This document shows, piece by piece, positions 1 through 7,622 of a DNA stretch of 23,832 nt (within the stretch, counting starts at the first letter, position 1; every line of letters begins with the position of its first letter). Source of the DNA: a virus; IMG/VR virus record IMGVR_UViG_3300011414_000002, positions 1-23,832 of that record, one strand, 5' to 3'. The position numbers were made by a program, and so were the translations under genes. The notes beneath the pieces are model-generated. The model was given only the letters and a program-made list of their open reading frames with translations, had not been told where the DNA came from and ran no database searches.

Positions 1-28
1 AGTCTGCCGGCCAGCACCAAAAAGTCTT

Positions 29-331
29 TCAACTCCCCCGGTTCCATGAATGTTTTGGATCGAGCGGCTCCCCACGAATGTTGGAGCCTCTGATCACCAC
101 CACACCACCGTTACGCCTCTTCCCATTTGAATCTTCCTTGATCGTGTTGTCGCAGGAAGGGCAAAGGGTACGGAGATTTTTCAAATCGTCTTTTCCACCA
201 GCACGACGACTGACAATGTGATCGACTATGCTACCCCAACGCCGGCATACCACGCAACGGTAGCGGTCGCGGCATAGTACGTCCGCCCTTAATTCCATCC
301 ACGCTTTCGTTTTGTAGTAAGGGTCAGACAT
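29..331 (-). CDS. HNH endonuclease (about 100 aa)
   Basis: Small stand-alone HNH nuclease. Two zinc-knuckle pairs are visible, C26-x2-C29 and C57-x2-C60, with the catalytic-type His in VDHIV (H38) and an Asn in LKNLRTLC (N52). The last His of the classical CxxCH ending is replaced: the sequence runs CPSCDNTIK, so the third HNH residue is uncertain. In tailed phages such proteins often lie next to the terminase genes and assist packaging-end cleavage; here the gene points out of the left edge, so that neighbour cannot be seen. On the minus strand a GGAGGAG lies about 15 nt before the ATG, a rather long spacing. The in-frame start at 331 is the only good one. Family call is firm; the packaging role is inference. 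Confidence 0.88.
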   Translation of the reverse strand: MSDPYYKTKAWMELRADVLCRDRYRCVVCRRWGSIVDHIVSRRAGGKDDLKNLRTLCPSCDNTIKEDSNGKRRNGGVVVIRGSNIRGEPLDPKHSWNRGS

Positions 332-838
332 TCATCCAGCCAACAATCTCCTCCCGCGCGAGCGAGAGAATGTTTGGCGCGAATATCTACTCAAGAACAG
401 GAAAAGGGAAGATACAAAAGAATGCTGTTCTGCTCGACCGGGGAAACTCCCCACGCGGAAGCGCGCTGCCTCCAAACTTCACTTTGGACCAGATTTCCGA
501 AACTCTTCTAGGTATTTTATATTTATATTTTTTTCCTAGAAACTCTTAGAAATAGAGGAAAAAGTGAAGGTGGAGGCACGCGAATTCCCTTTTGATTTCA
601 GTAAACGTGGGTTTTGTTTCTACCAACACACTCGCAAGACGGGTTGACCGCGTGTGAAAATTTCCTCCTTTCGTTCTCATCTGTTCTGCTGTTGTTCCCA
701 ACTTTCTCCGTCACATCCGTCGCGCGCTGGTAGGCATGTTGGAGCCGTCGCGCGTCTTACGCGCCTCCAATCCTCCAAAAAACCATGTGATCAGCCGAAA
801 CCCAATTCCCCCGAAATGCGAATCAATTTTGGGGGAAT
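332..838. other. 0.5 kb non-coding region between HNH and primase genes
   Basis: No convincing gene: short open frames here lack ribosome-binding sites and recognisable products. It contains a GGGG-AAACT-CCCC hairpin (about 440-452), the large inverted repeat listed separately (462-582), a TTGACC box at 644-649, a hairpin GCGCGT-CTT-ACGCGC at 750-764 flanked by TTGGAG (739-744) and CTCCAA (765-770), and a long hairpin at the end of the primase gene (804-839). This density of symmetric elements suggests a control or replication-origin region, but no repeated DnaA-type boxes are apparent and the role is inference. Confidence 0.6.
462..582. repeat. Large imperfect inverted repeat around an AT-rich core with nested direct repeats
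   Basis: The left arm (462-485, containing GCCTCCAAACTTCACTTT) is nearly the reverse complement of the right arm (561-582, AAAGTGAAGGTGGAGGC then ACGCG). Inside, ATTTC (493-497) and CTAGG (508-512) mirror CCTAG (535-539) and GAAAT (549-553). The 9-mer GAAACTCTT instead occurs twice in the same direction, at 499-507 and 539-547. The centre (513-534) is almost pure A/T. This could be an origin-type unwinding element, an operator pair, or a bidirectional regulatory site. The symmetry is directly seen; the function is not known. Confidence 0.6.
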
Positions 839-839
839 T
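804..839 (-). terminator. Long hairpin at the primase stop codon, possible terminator
   Basis: AATTCCCCCGAAAT (804-817) pairs with ATTTTGGGGGAATT (826-839), a 14 bp stem with one G-U pair and an 8 nt loop. It begins at the stop codon of the minus-strand primase gene. There is no run of U on either side, so it is a weak intrinsic terminator by rule. It may instead be an mRNA 3'-end stabiliser. Confidence 0.4.
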
Positions 840-3022
840 CAATGGGAGCGTGTTCGCCGCGCGTATTCGAGGACATCCATGGGGTCAGTTTTGGTCGAAA
901 GATCGGCCACGGAGGTGTTGATCATCTCCTGCTGGTTGGTAATAAACCGTCCACCATAGACATCCGACTTTCCCCATTTGCGCTTCCAAATCTTCTCTTT
1001 CCCGATATGCCATTTCTTGAGCTTGGCGATCTTCCGGATGGTCGCCGGACGCTCCAGCCGGTCGACGTTCTGGCGCCCTTCGTAGATGATTTCCCGGATA
1101 AGCCGGATCAGATCGAGGTCGATAATCACCACTGGCCGATCACCAGCCTCTTCCGCGATCCTATCGAGGATTTCCGACACCAGCGTCATTCCCGGTGAAA
1201 AGCCTTCCTCAATCACTTCCCGTTTGGCCTCTGACCATGGTGAATTATCTCCTCGCATCACGCTCGGATTGGTCTTCAGCCATTCGTTGGCGTACCACTT
1301 TATGATACGAAGCCCGCGACGGTCATTGAGCCACTCGTTGAAGCTGATCCAGTAGGACGGCTTAACCTTCTGTTCCGTCACTTTCGGAACGAACCATCGC
1401 CGGTCATCAGCTGACAGCTGGATCGCGCGAAGCGAGTTAGAGCAGGCGAAGATATGGAGCCAGTTTTCGATCTCATACGAAGCCTGGTATTTCTTGTTAA
1501 CATTTATCGTTCGATCTGTGATGATGCTTTTGAGCTTGTTGTAGGCTCTCGCGGAATGGCCCGCGTAAATCTCGTGTACCACCGCGAGCCGCTTGTGGGC
1601 CGACCAATAGTTGAAGCTGCTTTCAACGATGTCTTCCTCGGACGGGAAAGACGTGTTGTCATTACCAACCAAGGGCGCCAAAATCTTTTCACCCAACGTT
1701 CCTTTCCCAACGCCTTGCTCTTCTGATATCAACAAGCACCCATAGAGCATCTTAATATCTGGCCGCGCAATAAGGGTAGCGCACCAGCGCCACAGCTCCT
1801 CGCGGTCTTTAGGCTCCGGGCAAAGCCGCTCCATATATTCGAGGAACGGCCCAATATCACCTTCCTCCGCTCTTATCAGCGTGGGCATATGGGTGTTGAT
1901 ACACATCCGGTCGCCCTCGATATAGAGCCCAGACGTAGCGGCTGGCGTATAGCGAAGTGACACGCCCTTAGATGCGCTCTCCTGCTTTAACAGCCGCGCG
2001 GTATCGTCAACGCCGGAATACGGCCGGACGCTGTTGTTAAACTCCGGTCCAGTCCAAATCCGGTTGGGCCAATCCCGGTGAACGAAGATTTCCGGCTGAA
2101 CACAATGGAACCACTCTTCCGCAAAGTCGTGTTTGATGATGACGGTTTTCTTTCCTACCACCTCGGTGGCGTAGGTCGCGGCGAAGAACAAGTGGCGAAG
2201 CTCCGGCCCAGCATATTTGCCTTCCGCGTCCCAGAACGTCTTCGGCATTGGATCGGCCATATCCCATCCCAGCGGCCATCGCTTATCGAACATGACGCCT
2301 TTAATCGAGCCGCCATAGTTCCGGGAAATGTCCTTCATAGCCGCCTTGCCGGGAAAGTCGTTGTCGCAGACATAGACGCATTCTGTTGGCCGATAGCGTC
2401 TGATCTCATCATAGTTGCAGCGGTGGGGCGCCAACGCTCCTCCGATAGCACCCCAATGCTCGAATTGCTTCAGCTCCGAATACCACGGGTGATCAGCGGC
2501 AACATTAGCCGCCGCATGCGCGGCTTTCGCGCCTTCGTGAATCATCAGTTTGGTCGGCCGGAGCGGATTAAACTTGGGCTTCCAGAACGGCAGCTTGCCG
2601 CCCGGTTCCATCGGTCGCCACTCACCATCGTCGAATAGCGTGTGAGGGATATACGCCTTGCCGTCAGGAACTGTCCGCCGTTCCTGTAGCATGATAATGT
2701 CACCGGTCAGATCGCTATAGAACGCGAACACATCTTTGGGGTCGACGCCTGTATTGCGGAGCCACTTCTTGAAAGCCGCCTCTGAGGCTTCGACTGGCTT
2801 TGGCCAATTCGACTTGATCACAGCCTCTTTGATGGCCTTGGCTTCCTCCTCGGTGGGCGCGTATTGTTCGAGGGTGACTGTGACCTCACCATCAGCCGCG
2901 ATCCGAATGAGGCACTTTTCGTGATAGTATTTCCCGACATACGCCCGGACCATCGCCGTCCGGAAATTGAGCACGTCAGCACCGATGCGCTGGTAATACG
3001 CCGTAATTGCATCAGGCAGCAT
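839..3022 (-). CDS. Phage primase-helicase (Toprim plus SF3/D5-like ATPase)
   Basis: Bifunctional replication protein of 727 aa: primer synthesis and unwinding at the fork. A Toprim-like half shows IHEGAKAA (about 161-168) and VCDND followed by PGKAA (about 218-228). The C-terminal helicase half has Walker A SEEQGVGKGT (433-442), Walker B LAVVHEI (479-485), a sensor-like segment HIFACSNS (523-530) and an arginine-finger candidate in DDRRWF (539-544). This order matches P4/D5-type phage primase-helicases. GAGGAG lies just before the ATG, and the start overlaps the end of the upstream zinc-ribbon gene by 11 nt, so the two are co-translated. The gene runs opposite to the other replication genes at 3.4-13 kb, giving two replication transcripts from a divergent centre. 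Confidence 0.9.
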   Translation of the reverse strand: MLPDAITAYYQRIGADVLNFRTAMVRAYVGKYYHEKCLIRIAADGEVTVTLEQYAPTEEEAKAIKEAVIKSNWPKPVEASEAAFKKWLRNTGVDPKDVFAFYSDLTGDIIMLQERRTVPDGKAYIPHTLFDDGEWRPMEPGGKLPFWKPKFNPLRPTKLMIHEGAKAAHAAANVAADHPWYSELKQFEHWGAIGGALAPHRCNYDEIRRYRPTECVYVCDNDFPGKAAMKDISRNYGGSIKGVMFDKRWPLGWDMADPMPKTFWDAEGKYAGPELRHLFFAATYATEVVGKKTVIIKHDFAEEWFHCVQPEIFVHRDWPNRIWTGPEFNNSVRPYSGVDDTARLLKQESASKGVSLRYTPAATSGLYIEGDRMCINTHMPTLIRAEEGDIGPFLEYMERLCPEPKDREELWRWCATLIARPDIKMLYGCLLISEEQGVGKGTLGEKILAPLVGNDNTSFPSEEDIVESSFNYWSAHKRLAVVHEIYAGHSARAYNKLKSIITDRTINVNKKYQASYEIENWLHIFACSNSLRAIQLSADDRRWFVPKVTEQKVKPSYWISFNEWLNDRRGLRIIKWYANEWLKTNPSVMRGDNSPWSEAKREVIEEGFSPGMTLVSEILDRIAEEAGDRPVVIIDLDLIRLIREIIYEGRQNVDRLERPATIRKIAKLKKWHIGKEKIWKRKWGKSDVYGGRFITNQQEMINTSVADLSTKTDPMDVLEYARRTRSH

Positions 3023-3191
3023 CGCGCTTCTCCTCTTTCCTACGCTCGCGTGCGGCTTTCTTCAGCCGGGTATCGGCGCAAACGTGGCAGGACAGCGCGA
3101 GCTTTCGCCCGGTCTTATCCTTTAGCATTCCTGTGGCGCGACGGCCGCAGAAGCATTGACCAAACTCCTCGAATGTGTAAGCCTTGTCCAT
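3012..3191 (-). CDS. Small zinc-ribbon protein
   Basis: Protein of 59 aa with a four-cysteine ribbon, CFCG then SCHVC, and a very basic C-terminal tail (KKAARERRKEEK). The chosen ATG at 3191 has AGGAGG on the minus strand at good spacing; an upstream in-frame ATG at 3242 has none. It precedes the primase-helicase and overlaps its start, which suggests a DNA-binding accessory of replication, by context only. Not assigned to a named family. Confidence 0.65.
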   Translation of the reverse strand: MDKAYTFEEFGQCFCGRRATGMLKDKTGRKLALSCHVCADTRLKKAARERRKEEKRDAA

Positions 3192-3357
3192 GGCATGGGC
3201 CTCCTCAACCCGGCGCTCCTTATCCTTGGATCGCCAATACAAGAAAAGAGTTGACCGCAGAAAACAGGTAAAAAAGTCACAACAACGGGTAAAAAACTTC
3301 TTTTTCTGTTTTTCGTTTTCGGATTATATCCAACGCGCTGAGAGGGGAATATCAATC
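3192..3357. promoter_or_regulatory. Divergent intergenic region with paired GGTAAAAAA boxes
   Basis: Separates the minus-strand primase pair from the plus-strand replication block, so at least two outward promoters should lie here. GGTAAAAAA occurs at 3267-3275 and 3288-3296, 21 bp apart, about two helical turns, as expected for a dimeric binding site. TTGACC at 3251-3256 sits in GTTGACCGC, which recurs at 643-651. T-rich DNA followed by GGATTATATCC (3320-3330) precedes the first plus-strand gene. I could not fit a clean -35/-10 pair. Confidence 0.5.
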
Positions 3358-3891
3358 ATGACGGAAGACGAAGTGCGGGCACGCATTGCGGAAGCGCGTG
3401 ACCTTGAGCTCACCATCAAAGACTTAGAGGAGCGGCTACAAGCCGCCAAATCCAGCCACAATACGCTGGTGACGGAAATCCTCCCGGATATGCTCGATGA
3501 GCTTGGGAATGATGTGCTAGGCTTTCCGGCGCAGGGCAATCAGAAAGGCTTCGATGCCAAGTTGACACCATTCTATTCCGCGAATATCGCGGCGGCTTGG
3601 TCGCCGGAGCGTCGCAACGAAGCCTTCGCCGCGCTCCAAAAGGTTGGCGCAGAAAATCTGATCAAGACCCAAATCCAAATCGACTTTCCCCGGAATAACC
3701 ATGCCGAAGCAAAGGCCATGGTCGACGCTCTAACAAAAATGGGCTGCCGTCCGACGATCAAGGAGACGGTTCACCCCCAGACGCTTCAGGCGTGGCTCCG
3801 GGAGGAATACGAAAGCGGACGCCCACTCCCACCACTCGAAACCATTGGCGCGCGGATTGGCCGCATCGTCAAGATCAAGGAGCGATCATGA
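3358..3891 (+). CDS. Conserved phage protein of unknown function with N-terminal coiled coil
   Basis: Protein of 177 aa. Residues about 5-45 are heptad-like (LELTIKDLEERLQAAK). The C-terminal part contains HPQTLQAWLREEYESGRPLP and ends IGRIVKIKERS, a pattern I associate with a conserved phage protein next to replication genes; no activity is known to me. The start at 3358 has GAGAGGGGA upstream; the longer open frame upstream has no ribosome-binding site. It overlaps the next gene by ATGA. Likely a replication accessory by position, unproven. Confidence 0.75.
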   Translation: MTEDEVRARIAEARDLELTIKDLEERLQAAKSSHNTLVTEILPDMLDELGNDVLGFPAQGNQKGFDAKLTPFYSANIAAAWSPERRNEAFAALQKVGAENLIKTQIQIDFPRNNHAEAKAMVDALTKMGCRPTIKETVHPQTLQAWLREEYESGRPLPPLETIGARIGRIVKIKERS

Positions 3892-4673
3892 GCAAGAAAG
3901 AATTGGCTGAAGTGAAGACCGGGATGCTGGCTCTGGCAGAGGAGCAAGGCCGGATCGCGCAGGAGCAAGACGACGACACCGACAGTCGCCGCTCTATTCC
4001 GATGATCAAAATCCTGCAGACGCTCTCGCCTGCCTGTAAGAAAAACGGAGCGTCATACGTTCCGGGAGCGGAGCCGGGATTGCTCCACATCAATATGTTC
4101 TCTCCGCCGCTCCGGCAGTCCGTCGAGTTCATCCATTGTGCGCTGTCCATCTCTTGGAACGAATGGGTGCCGCGCGAGCGCGGTGGTGGCTTCGCCGGTC
4201 AGCACTTCGGCGGTAGCGCGGACGCGCCTCCGAACCTTCCCGGTTTGCGGAAGGCGCAAGACCCAGACGTACGGATGCCGCGTTGGTTCCGTGGCGACAA
4301 TGAGTTGATCTATACCCGCACCCATATCGGCTTGGTGCTGGATAGCGGCATTGTGGTTCCCTTCGCCTTCCCGATGACCATGACGGGCATTGCTATCTCC
4401 CGGACGTGGAAGGGTCAGATCAACATCCAGTCCCAAATCTGGGCGAGGGACAACGATCTGCTGGCGGCTCCTCCTTATGTATCGGTCTGGAGGATTGCTA
4501 CCACAGAGCGGACCAATAACAAAGGTTCATTCTTCGTCCCGCAAATCTCCTTCGTTCGTGGCCTCAAGTCGGGAGAGGATGATGATGTGTTCGCCATGGC
4601 GGTTCAGCTCGCGAAGGCTGAAGTGAAAGTCGAACACGTCGCTGACGTTCCGGTTGAAGAACCGGCGTTCTAG
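3888..4673 (+). CDS. Putative replication accessory protein, SSB-like candidate
   Basis: Protein of 261 aa, start fixed by an ATGA overlap with the upstream stop. The N-terminus is charged. A conserved-looking core follows: RRSIPMIKILQTLSP, PGAEPGLLHINMF, WVPRERGGGF. The end is acidic (EDDDVF to VPVEEPAF) and finishes with Phe, reminiscent of the acidic tips by which single-stranded DNA-binding proteins recruit partners. No OB-fold motif can be proved by eye. Family identity is unknown; an SSB role is inference from the tail and from the neighbouring primase and polymerase. Confidence 0.7.
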   Translation: MSKKELAEVKTGMLALAEEQGRIAQEQDDDTDSRRSIPMIKILQTLSPACKKNGASYVPGAEPGLLHINMFSPPLRQSVEFIHCALSISWNEWVPRERGGGFAGQHFGGSADAPPNLPGLRKAQDPDVRMPRWFRGDNELIYTRTHIGLVLDSGIVVPFAFPMTMTGIAISRTWKGQINIQSQIWARDNDLLAAPPYVSVWRIATTERTNNKGSFFVPQISFVRGLKSGEDDDVFAMAVQLAKAEVKVEHVADVPVEEPAF

Positions 4674-4674
4674 C

Positions 4675-4798
4675 GGGGAGTGGTCTTTCGCCGGGTTGAT
4701 GCTGCGGTCAAGGTATCAGATCGGATTGCCGTTCCCTTCTTCCGGCGACATCCGATTAGCCGCTCAGGCGAAAGCGTAAGTCGAGGCCGCGAGCCACT
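4675..4798 (+). ncRNA. Structured intergenic RNA candidate, copy 1
   Basis: The whole gap between two genes folds. Outer pairs are AGTGG (4679-4683) with CCACT (4794-4798) and CTTTCGCC (4685-4692) with GGCGAAAG (4767-4774), 8 perfect pairs. Inside are two hairpins: TGATGCT/GGTATCA (4697-4703/4712-4718) around a GCGGTCA loop, and ATCGGAT/ATCCGAT (4720-4726/4750-4756) extended by GCCG/CGGC. CTGCGGTCA and AAGGTATCAG recur in a second intergenic RNA at 15633-15740. It may be a cis-regulatory or self-processing RNA. No known class matched. Confidence 0.5.
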
Positions 4799-5029
4799 AT
4801 GCCGCACTTGGAATTCACTCCGCTGTTCAGGCTAAAAGACGGAACGCAAACGTGGGGCGTAACATGCGCCGATTACAATTTTGTTGTTACCGGAAAAGGC
4901 AACAACTGGCACGCGCACTACTCCCACATCAGCACGCCGGACGTACCGCTACAAATTGGCGGCACCTATCTCGACCAGTACCAGGCAGCAGTCGCCTGTA
5001 CAAGACTACTCGTTAGGCTGCTCAACTGA
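4799..5029 (+). CDS. Hypothetical protein (76 aa)
   Basis: Not recognised. Aromatic, beta-rich composition (TWGVTCADYNFVV, NNWHAHYSHIS) with a helical end (QYQAAVACTRLLVRLL). Its ATG begins at the 3' strand of the structured RNA upstream, and only a weak GAG precedes it. Translation could therefore be controlled by that fold. It is retained because it fills the gap between two well-supported genes and has coherent composition. Confidence 0.55.
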   Translation: MPHLEFTPLFRLKDGTQTWGVTCADYNFVVTGKGNNWHAHYSHISTPDVPLQIGGTYLDQYQAAVACTRLLVRLLN

Positions 5030-5041
5030 GGAGAATGTTGT

Positions 5042-5398
5042 ATGTTACAAAATATCGCTCTCAAGATGAAGTTCAGCGCGGCTCGAAAACAGCAAAGACC
5101 GCTGTTCAGAGATCATGATGGTAAGCCTTACTACAAAGGCAATCCCATCCACATCAATGGTGATGACGTCTTTATCGAAGGCGAGGAAAGCCTAACAGAC
5201 GTTCAATATTCAGTGTCTCGTGTCGAGCTATTCCGTGACTGGGGCCACAGAGCGGTTTGGGTGAAGCTGGGTGATTATTTTTGGCCAGCAGAAACGATCC
5301 GCAAGAATGTGGATCAAGTTGATCCAATAACAATCAATAGGAATGGTCGCAGTCGTGATCCGTTCTATTGGCTCACCAAGGAGACTGGCAACCTATGA
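5042..5398 (+). CDS. Hypothetical protein (118 aa)
   Basis: Not recognised. Basic N-terminus (KMKFSAARKQQRPLFR) followed by a beta-rich region (VFIEGEESLTDVQYSVSRVE). GAGGAGA lies about 7 nt before the ATG. It ends in an ATGA overlap with the FAD/NAD-binding protein gene, so the two are translationally coupled. Confidence 0.65.
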   Translation: MLQNIALKMKFSAARKQQRPLFRDHDGKPYYKGNPIHINGDDVFIEGEESLTDVQYSVSRVELFRDWGHRAVWVKLGDYFWPAETIRKNVDQVDPITINRNGRSRDPFYWLTKETGNL

Positions 5399-6270
5399 TC
5401 ATCGGAGCGGGAATGGCAGGGCTGCTTGCGGGCAATATGCTTCGCTGGGCAATCCAAGAGGCGAAAGAAAGCCTCCCCAACAACCACAGCGCGGTCCTAC
5501 GTTTCCGCTCCACCCTTGTGGGTGACGTTCTCGGAATTCCGTTCCGGGAGGTCACGCTGCTCAAGCACGTCCTATCCACGTGGGATAATCCAATCGCTGA
5601 CGCGCTGTCTTATTCCTACAAGTGTACCGGCGTGCGCCGAAGCGATAGGAGCATCATCAAAAGAGATGAGGTGGCCAAACGCTACATCGCGCCGCCAGAC
5701 CTTATCCAGCGGATGGCGCAACGCTGCGACATCATCTATGGCTCGCGGTTCGTGGCGGCTCTTGGCGCTCCATTCATCTCGACGATACCGATGCCCGACT
5801 TGATGGCGGCACTCGATTACAAGCCGCGCCCGGTCTTCATGTATCGTCCCGGCTGGAACATCACCGCCACCATCGACGATTGTGATGCCTATGTCAGCCT
5901 CCTGATCCCGGACGAAGACGTTCCGATTGCCCGCATCTCGATCACCGGCAACCAGCTCATCGTCGAGTGCTATGAGGAGCCGGAAGACACGATGGATATT
6001 GCCGTGATGGCTGCAGACTTTCTCGGCATCAAGGCGCACAACCTCGAAGACATAACGATGACCAATCAAGCCTATGGGAAGATTGTCCCCATACTGGAAG
6101 AGGAGCGGCGCGACTTCATCTATTGGGCATCGACATATCACAACATCTATTCGCTCGGACGCTTCGCAACGTGGCGTCCCGGTCTACTACTCGATGACCT
6201 CGTCAACGACATCAGGCTAATCGAACGTTGGGTGAATGGAGACCAATATGCGAGAAAGCGGCTGGCTTAA
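5395..6270 (+). CDS. Rossmann-fold FAD/NAD(P)-binding oxidoreductase-like protein
   Basis: Protein of 291 aa starting directly with the dinucleotide-binding loop MIIGAGMAGLLAG, a GxGxxG motif at residues 4-9. The start at 5395 is set by an ATGA overlap and places the motif at the N-terminus, as in FAD-dependent oxidoreductases; an earlier in-frame ATG would add nine unrelated residues. The rest (RPVFMYRPGWNITATIDDCDAYVSLLIPDED) shows no catalytic signature I can name. Substrate unknown. It lies before an FkbM-type methyltransferase and ThyX, itself an FAD enzyme, so a role in nucleotide or DNA modification is possible but unproven. Confidence 0.7.
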   Translation: MIIGAGMAGLLAGNMLRWAIQEAKESLPNNHSAVLRFRSTLVGDVLGIPFREVTLLKHVLSTWDNPIADALSYSYKCTGVRRSDRSIIKRDEVAKRYIAPPDLIQRMAQRCDIIYGSRFVAALGAPFISTIPMPDLMAALDYKPRPVFMYRPGWNITATIDDCDAYVSLLIPDEDVPIARISITGNQLIVECYEEPEDTMDIAVMAADFLGIKAHNLEDITMTNQAYGKIVPILEEERRDFIYWASTYHNIYSLGRFATWRPGLLLDDLVNDIRLIERWVNGDQYARKRLA

Positions 6271-7006
6271 ACGGCAGATCAAGGATGCGCGCGGCAACAT
6301 TCGCTGGATACGGCAATTCGGCTTAGGCGGCACGCTGCTCGACTTAGGCGCCAACGTTGGCGAAGCCGCCATTCAGGTCATCGACCAATTCGACCGCATC
6401 ATCTGCGTCGAAGCCAACCCGGCAACGGCGGAGACTGCGCGCGAGCGGATCGCTGGCTATGAGCGGATCACCCTCATCAACCGGGTGGTGGCGCCATACG
6501 ACAACATCAGCTATTATGTTTCCAACCCGTCGCCCAACTCACTCGGAGCGACTGCGCGGCGGGAGAAGCGAAGCGCGCTGCGAGAGTATTTCGAGGTTCA
6601 GTCCATCTCCTTCCGAAGCCTCTTGGACAAGTACCAGCCGCGCTGTATCAAGATGGACATCGAGGGGAGCGAATTTGATATCCTGAAAGACTACCAGCTG
6701 CCGGCTTGCGTCGAGTGGCTGGTGGTAGAGTTTCACGGCTTCCGGCCACTGGCCAAGAACATCGCTGAGCAATTTGTTAAGCAAGGCTATAAGCTCGTCA
6801 ACCCGAAGGCGCTGTCAGCAGTATGGACGCTGACGACGCTTTGCTTTCACAGAGGAGGAGGAGAAGATGAAAGTCAGGCTGATCAACTACACCGGAAAGG
6901 GCACCGCCGAACCGCAGATCGAAGCGGCGAAGCTGTTAGTGTACACAAAGAACACCCGGCTCACGCAGGGGAAGGAGACGGAGCGGCTAATCAACGAGAA
7001 GAGTGA
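6248..7006 (+). CDS. FkbM-family SAM-dependent methyltransferase with overprinted tail
   Basis: Protein of 252 aa. SAM motif I LLDLGANVGE (about 30-39), an acidic ribose-binding site in ICVEANPAT, and the FkbM signature IKMDIEGSEFDIL. The start at 6248 has GGAG at good spacing; an ATG 12 nt earlier lacks one. The recognisable fold ends near VWTLTTLCFHRGGG, at the ribosome-binding site of thyX. The frame then continues 140 nt into thyX out of frame, adding a low-complexity charged tail. Loss of the original stop is the simplest explanation. FkbM enzymes are O-methyltransferases; the substrate here is unknown. Confidence 0.85.
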   Translation: MRESGWLKRQIKDARGNIRWIRQFGLGGTLLDLGANVGEAAIQVIDQFDRIICVEANPATAETARERIAGYERITLINRVVAPYDNISYYVSNPSPNSLGATARREKRSALREYFEVQSISFRSLLDKYQPRCIKMDIEGSEFDILKDYQLPACVEWLVVEFHGFRPLAKNIAEQFVKQGYKLVNPKALSAVWTLTTLCFHRGGGEDESQADQLHRKGHRRTADRSGEAVSVHKEHPAHAGEGDGAANQREE

Positions 7007-7622
7007 AGGCGAGCTTTTGCGGGAGCTGGACTACATCGCCAAGACCATTCGCAGCTCTTGGGAGTTCATCGACTACACGTTTGAGATCGTCGATGTCACG
7101 CGCGCGTTCACCCATCAATTCGTCCGGACGCGCACCGGCAGCTATGCGCAGCAGTCGCAGCGTAGTACCAACATGGAAGGCTTTGGCGTCTATGTACCAA
7201 AGACCGTCCGCGACAACCGGGCGGCTATGTTCCATTGGGGAGAGGCCATCGCCGCTATCGAGCGCAACTACCTAACGCTGATCAGGCTGGGCATCCCGAC
7301 TGAAGACGCGCGCGGGCTGCTTCCGACGAACATCCTCACCAGCATCATCGCCAAGTTCAACCTCCGGACGGTCGCGGATATTTGCGCGAAGCGCGACAAC
7401 CTCCGGGCGCAAGGCGAGTACACAGAGGTGGTCCGGGCGATGCGGGAGTGCGTCTATGAGGTCCACCCTTGGGCCAAGAGCTTCATCGAGCCGGAGCGGA
7501 CGCAGACGCCAGCCATCAACACGCTGCTGAAGGATTGGCTTGGTAACGCCACGCCCGTCTCGAAGCCGATGATCAACGACGCGCTGAAGGAGTTAGACGC
7601 ACTCAAGGGAGTGTGGGGATGA
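6867..7622 (+). CDS. thyX: Flavin-dependent thymidylate synthase ThyX
   Basis: Converts dUMP to dTMP with FAD and methylene-tetrahydrofolate, supplying dTMP for phage DNA synthesis. At 251 aa it is of normal ThyX length. The signature appears as AFTHQFVRTRTGSYAQQSQR (residues 80-99), corresponding to RHRxxSxNxxSxR, with the His of RHR replaced by Thr and the final Tyr absent. WEFIDYTFEIVDVTRAF precedes it as in the family. A strong AGGAGGAGGAG ribosome-binding site precedes the ATG. It overlaps the methyltransferase tail upstream and the HAD gene downstream (ATGA). Family is sure; the RTR variant is worth noting. Confidence 0.88.
   Translation: MKVRLINYTGKGTAEPQIEAAKLLVYTKNTRLTQGKETERLINEKSEGELLRELDYIAKTIRSSWEFIDYTFEIVDVTRAFTHQFVRTRTGSYAQQSQRSTNMEGFGVYVPKTVRDNRAAMFHWGEAIAAIERNYLTLIRLGIPTEDARGLLPTNILTSIIAKFNLRTVADICAKRDNLRAQGEYTEVVRAMRECVYEVHPWAKSFIEPERTQTPAINTLLKDWLGNATPVSKPMINDALKELDALKGVWG

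Noticed and set aside
329-350. CCAGCCAACA near the HNH start matching the hammerhead tail
   Set aside because: A 10-base match only, with no core or stems; probably chance.
654-959. Open frame of 101 codons in the left non-coding region
   Set aside because: Overlaps the end of the primase gene on the other strand, has no ribosome-binding site and no recognisable product.
1400-1412. CTGATGA on the minus strand within the primase gene
   Set aside because: Part of the LSADDRR codons; no stems I or III and no GAAA partner nearby.
4768-4790. GGCGAAAG and nearby GTC in the 4.7 kb structured RNA as a possible ninth hammerhead
   Set aside because: There is no CTGANGA; the closest, TTGATGC, breaks essential core bases. 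Kept as a separate RNA candidate.
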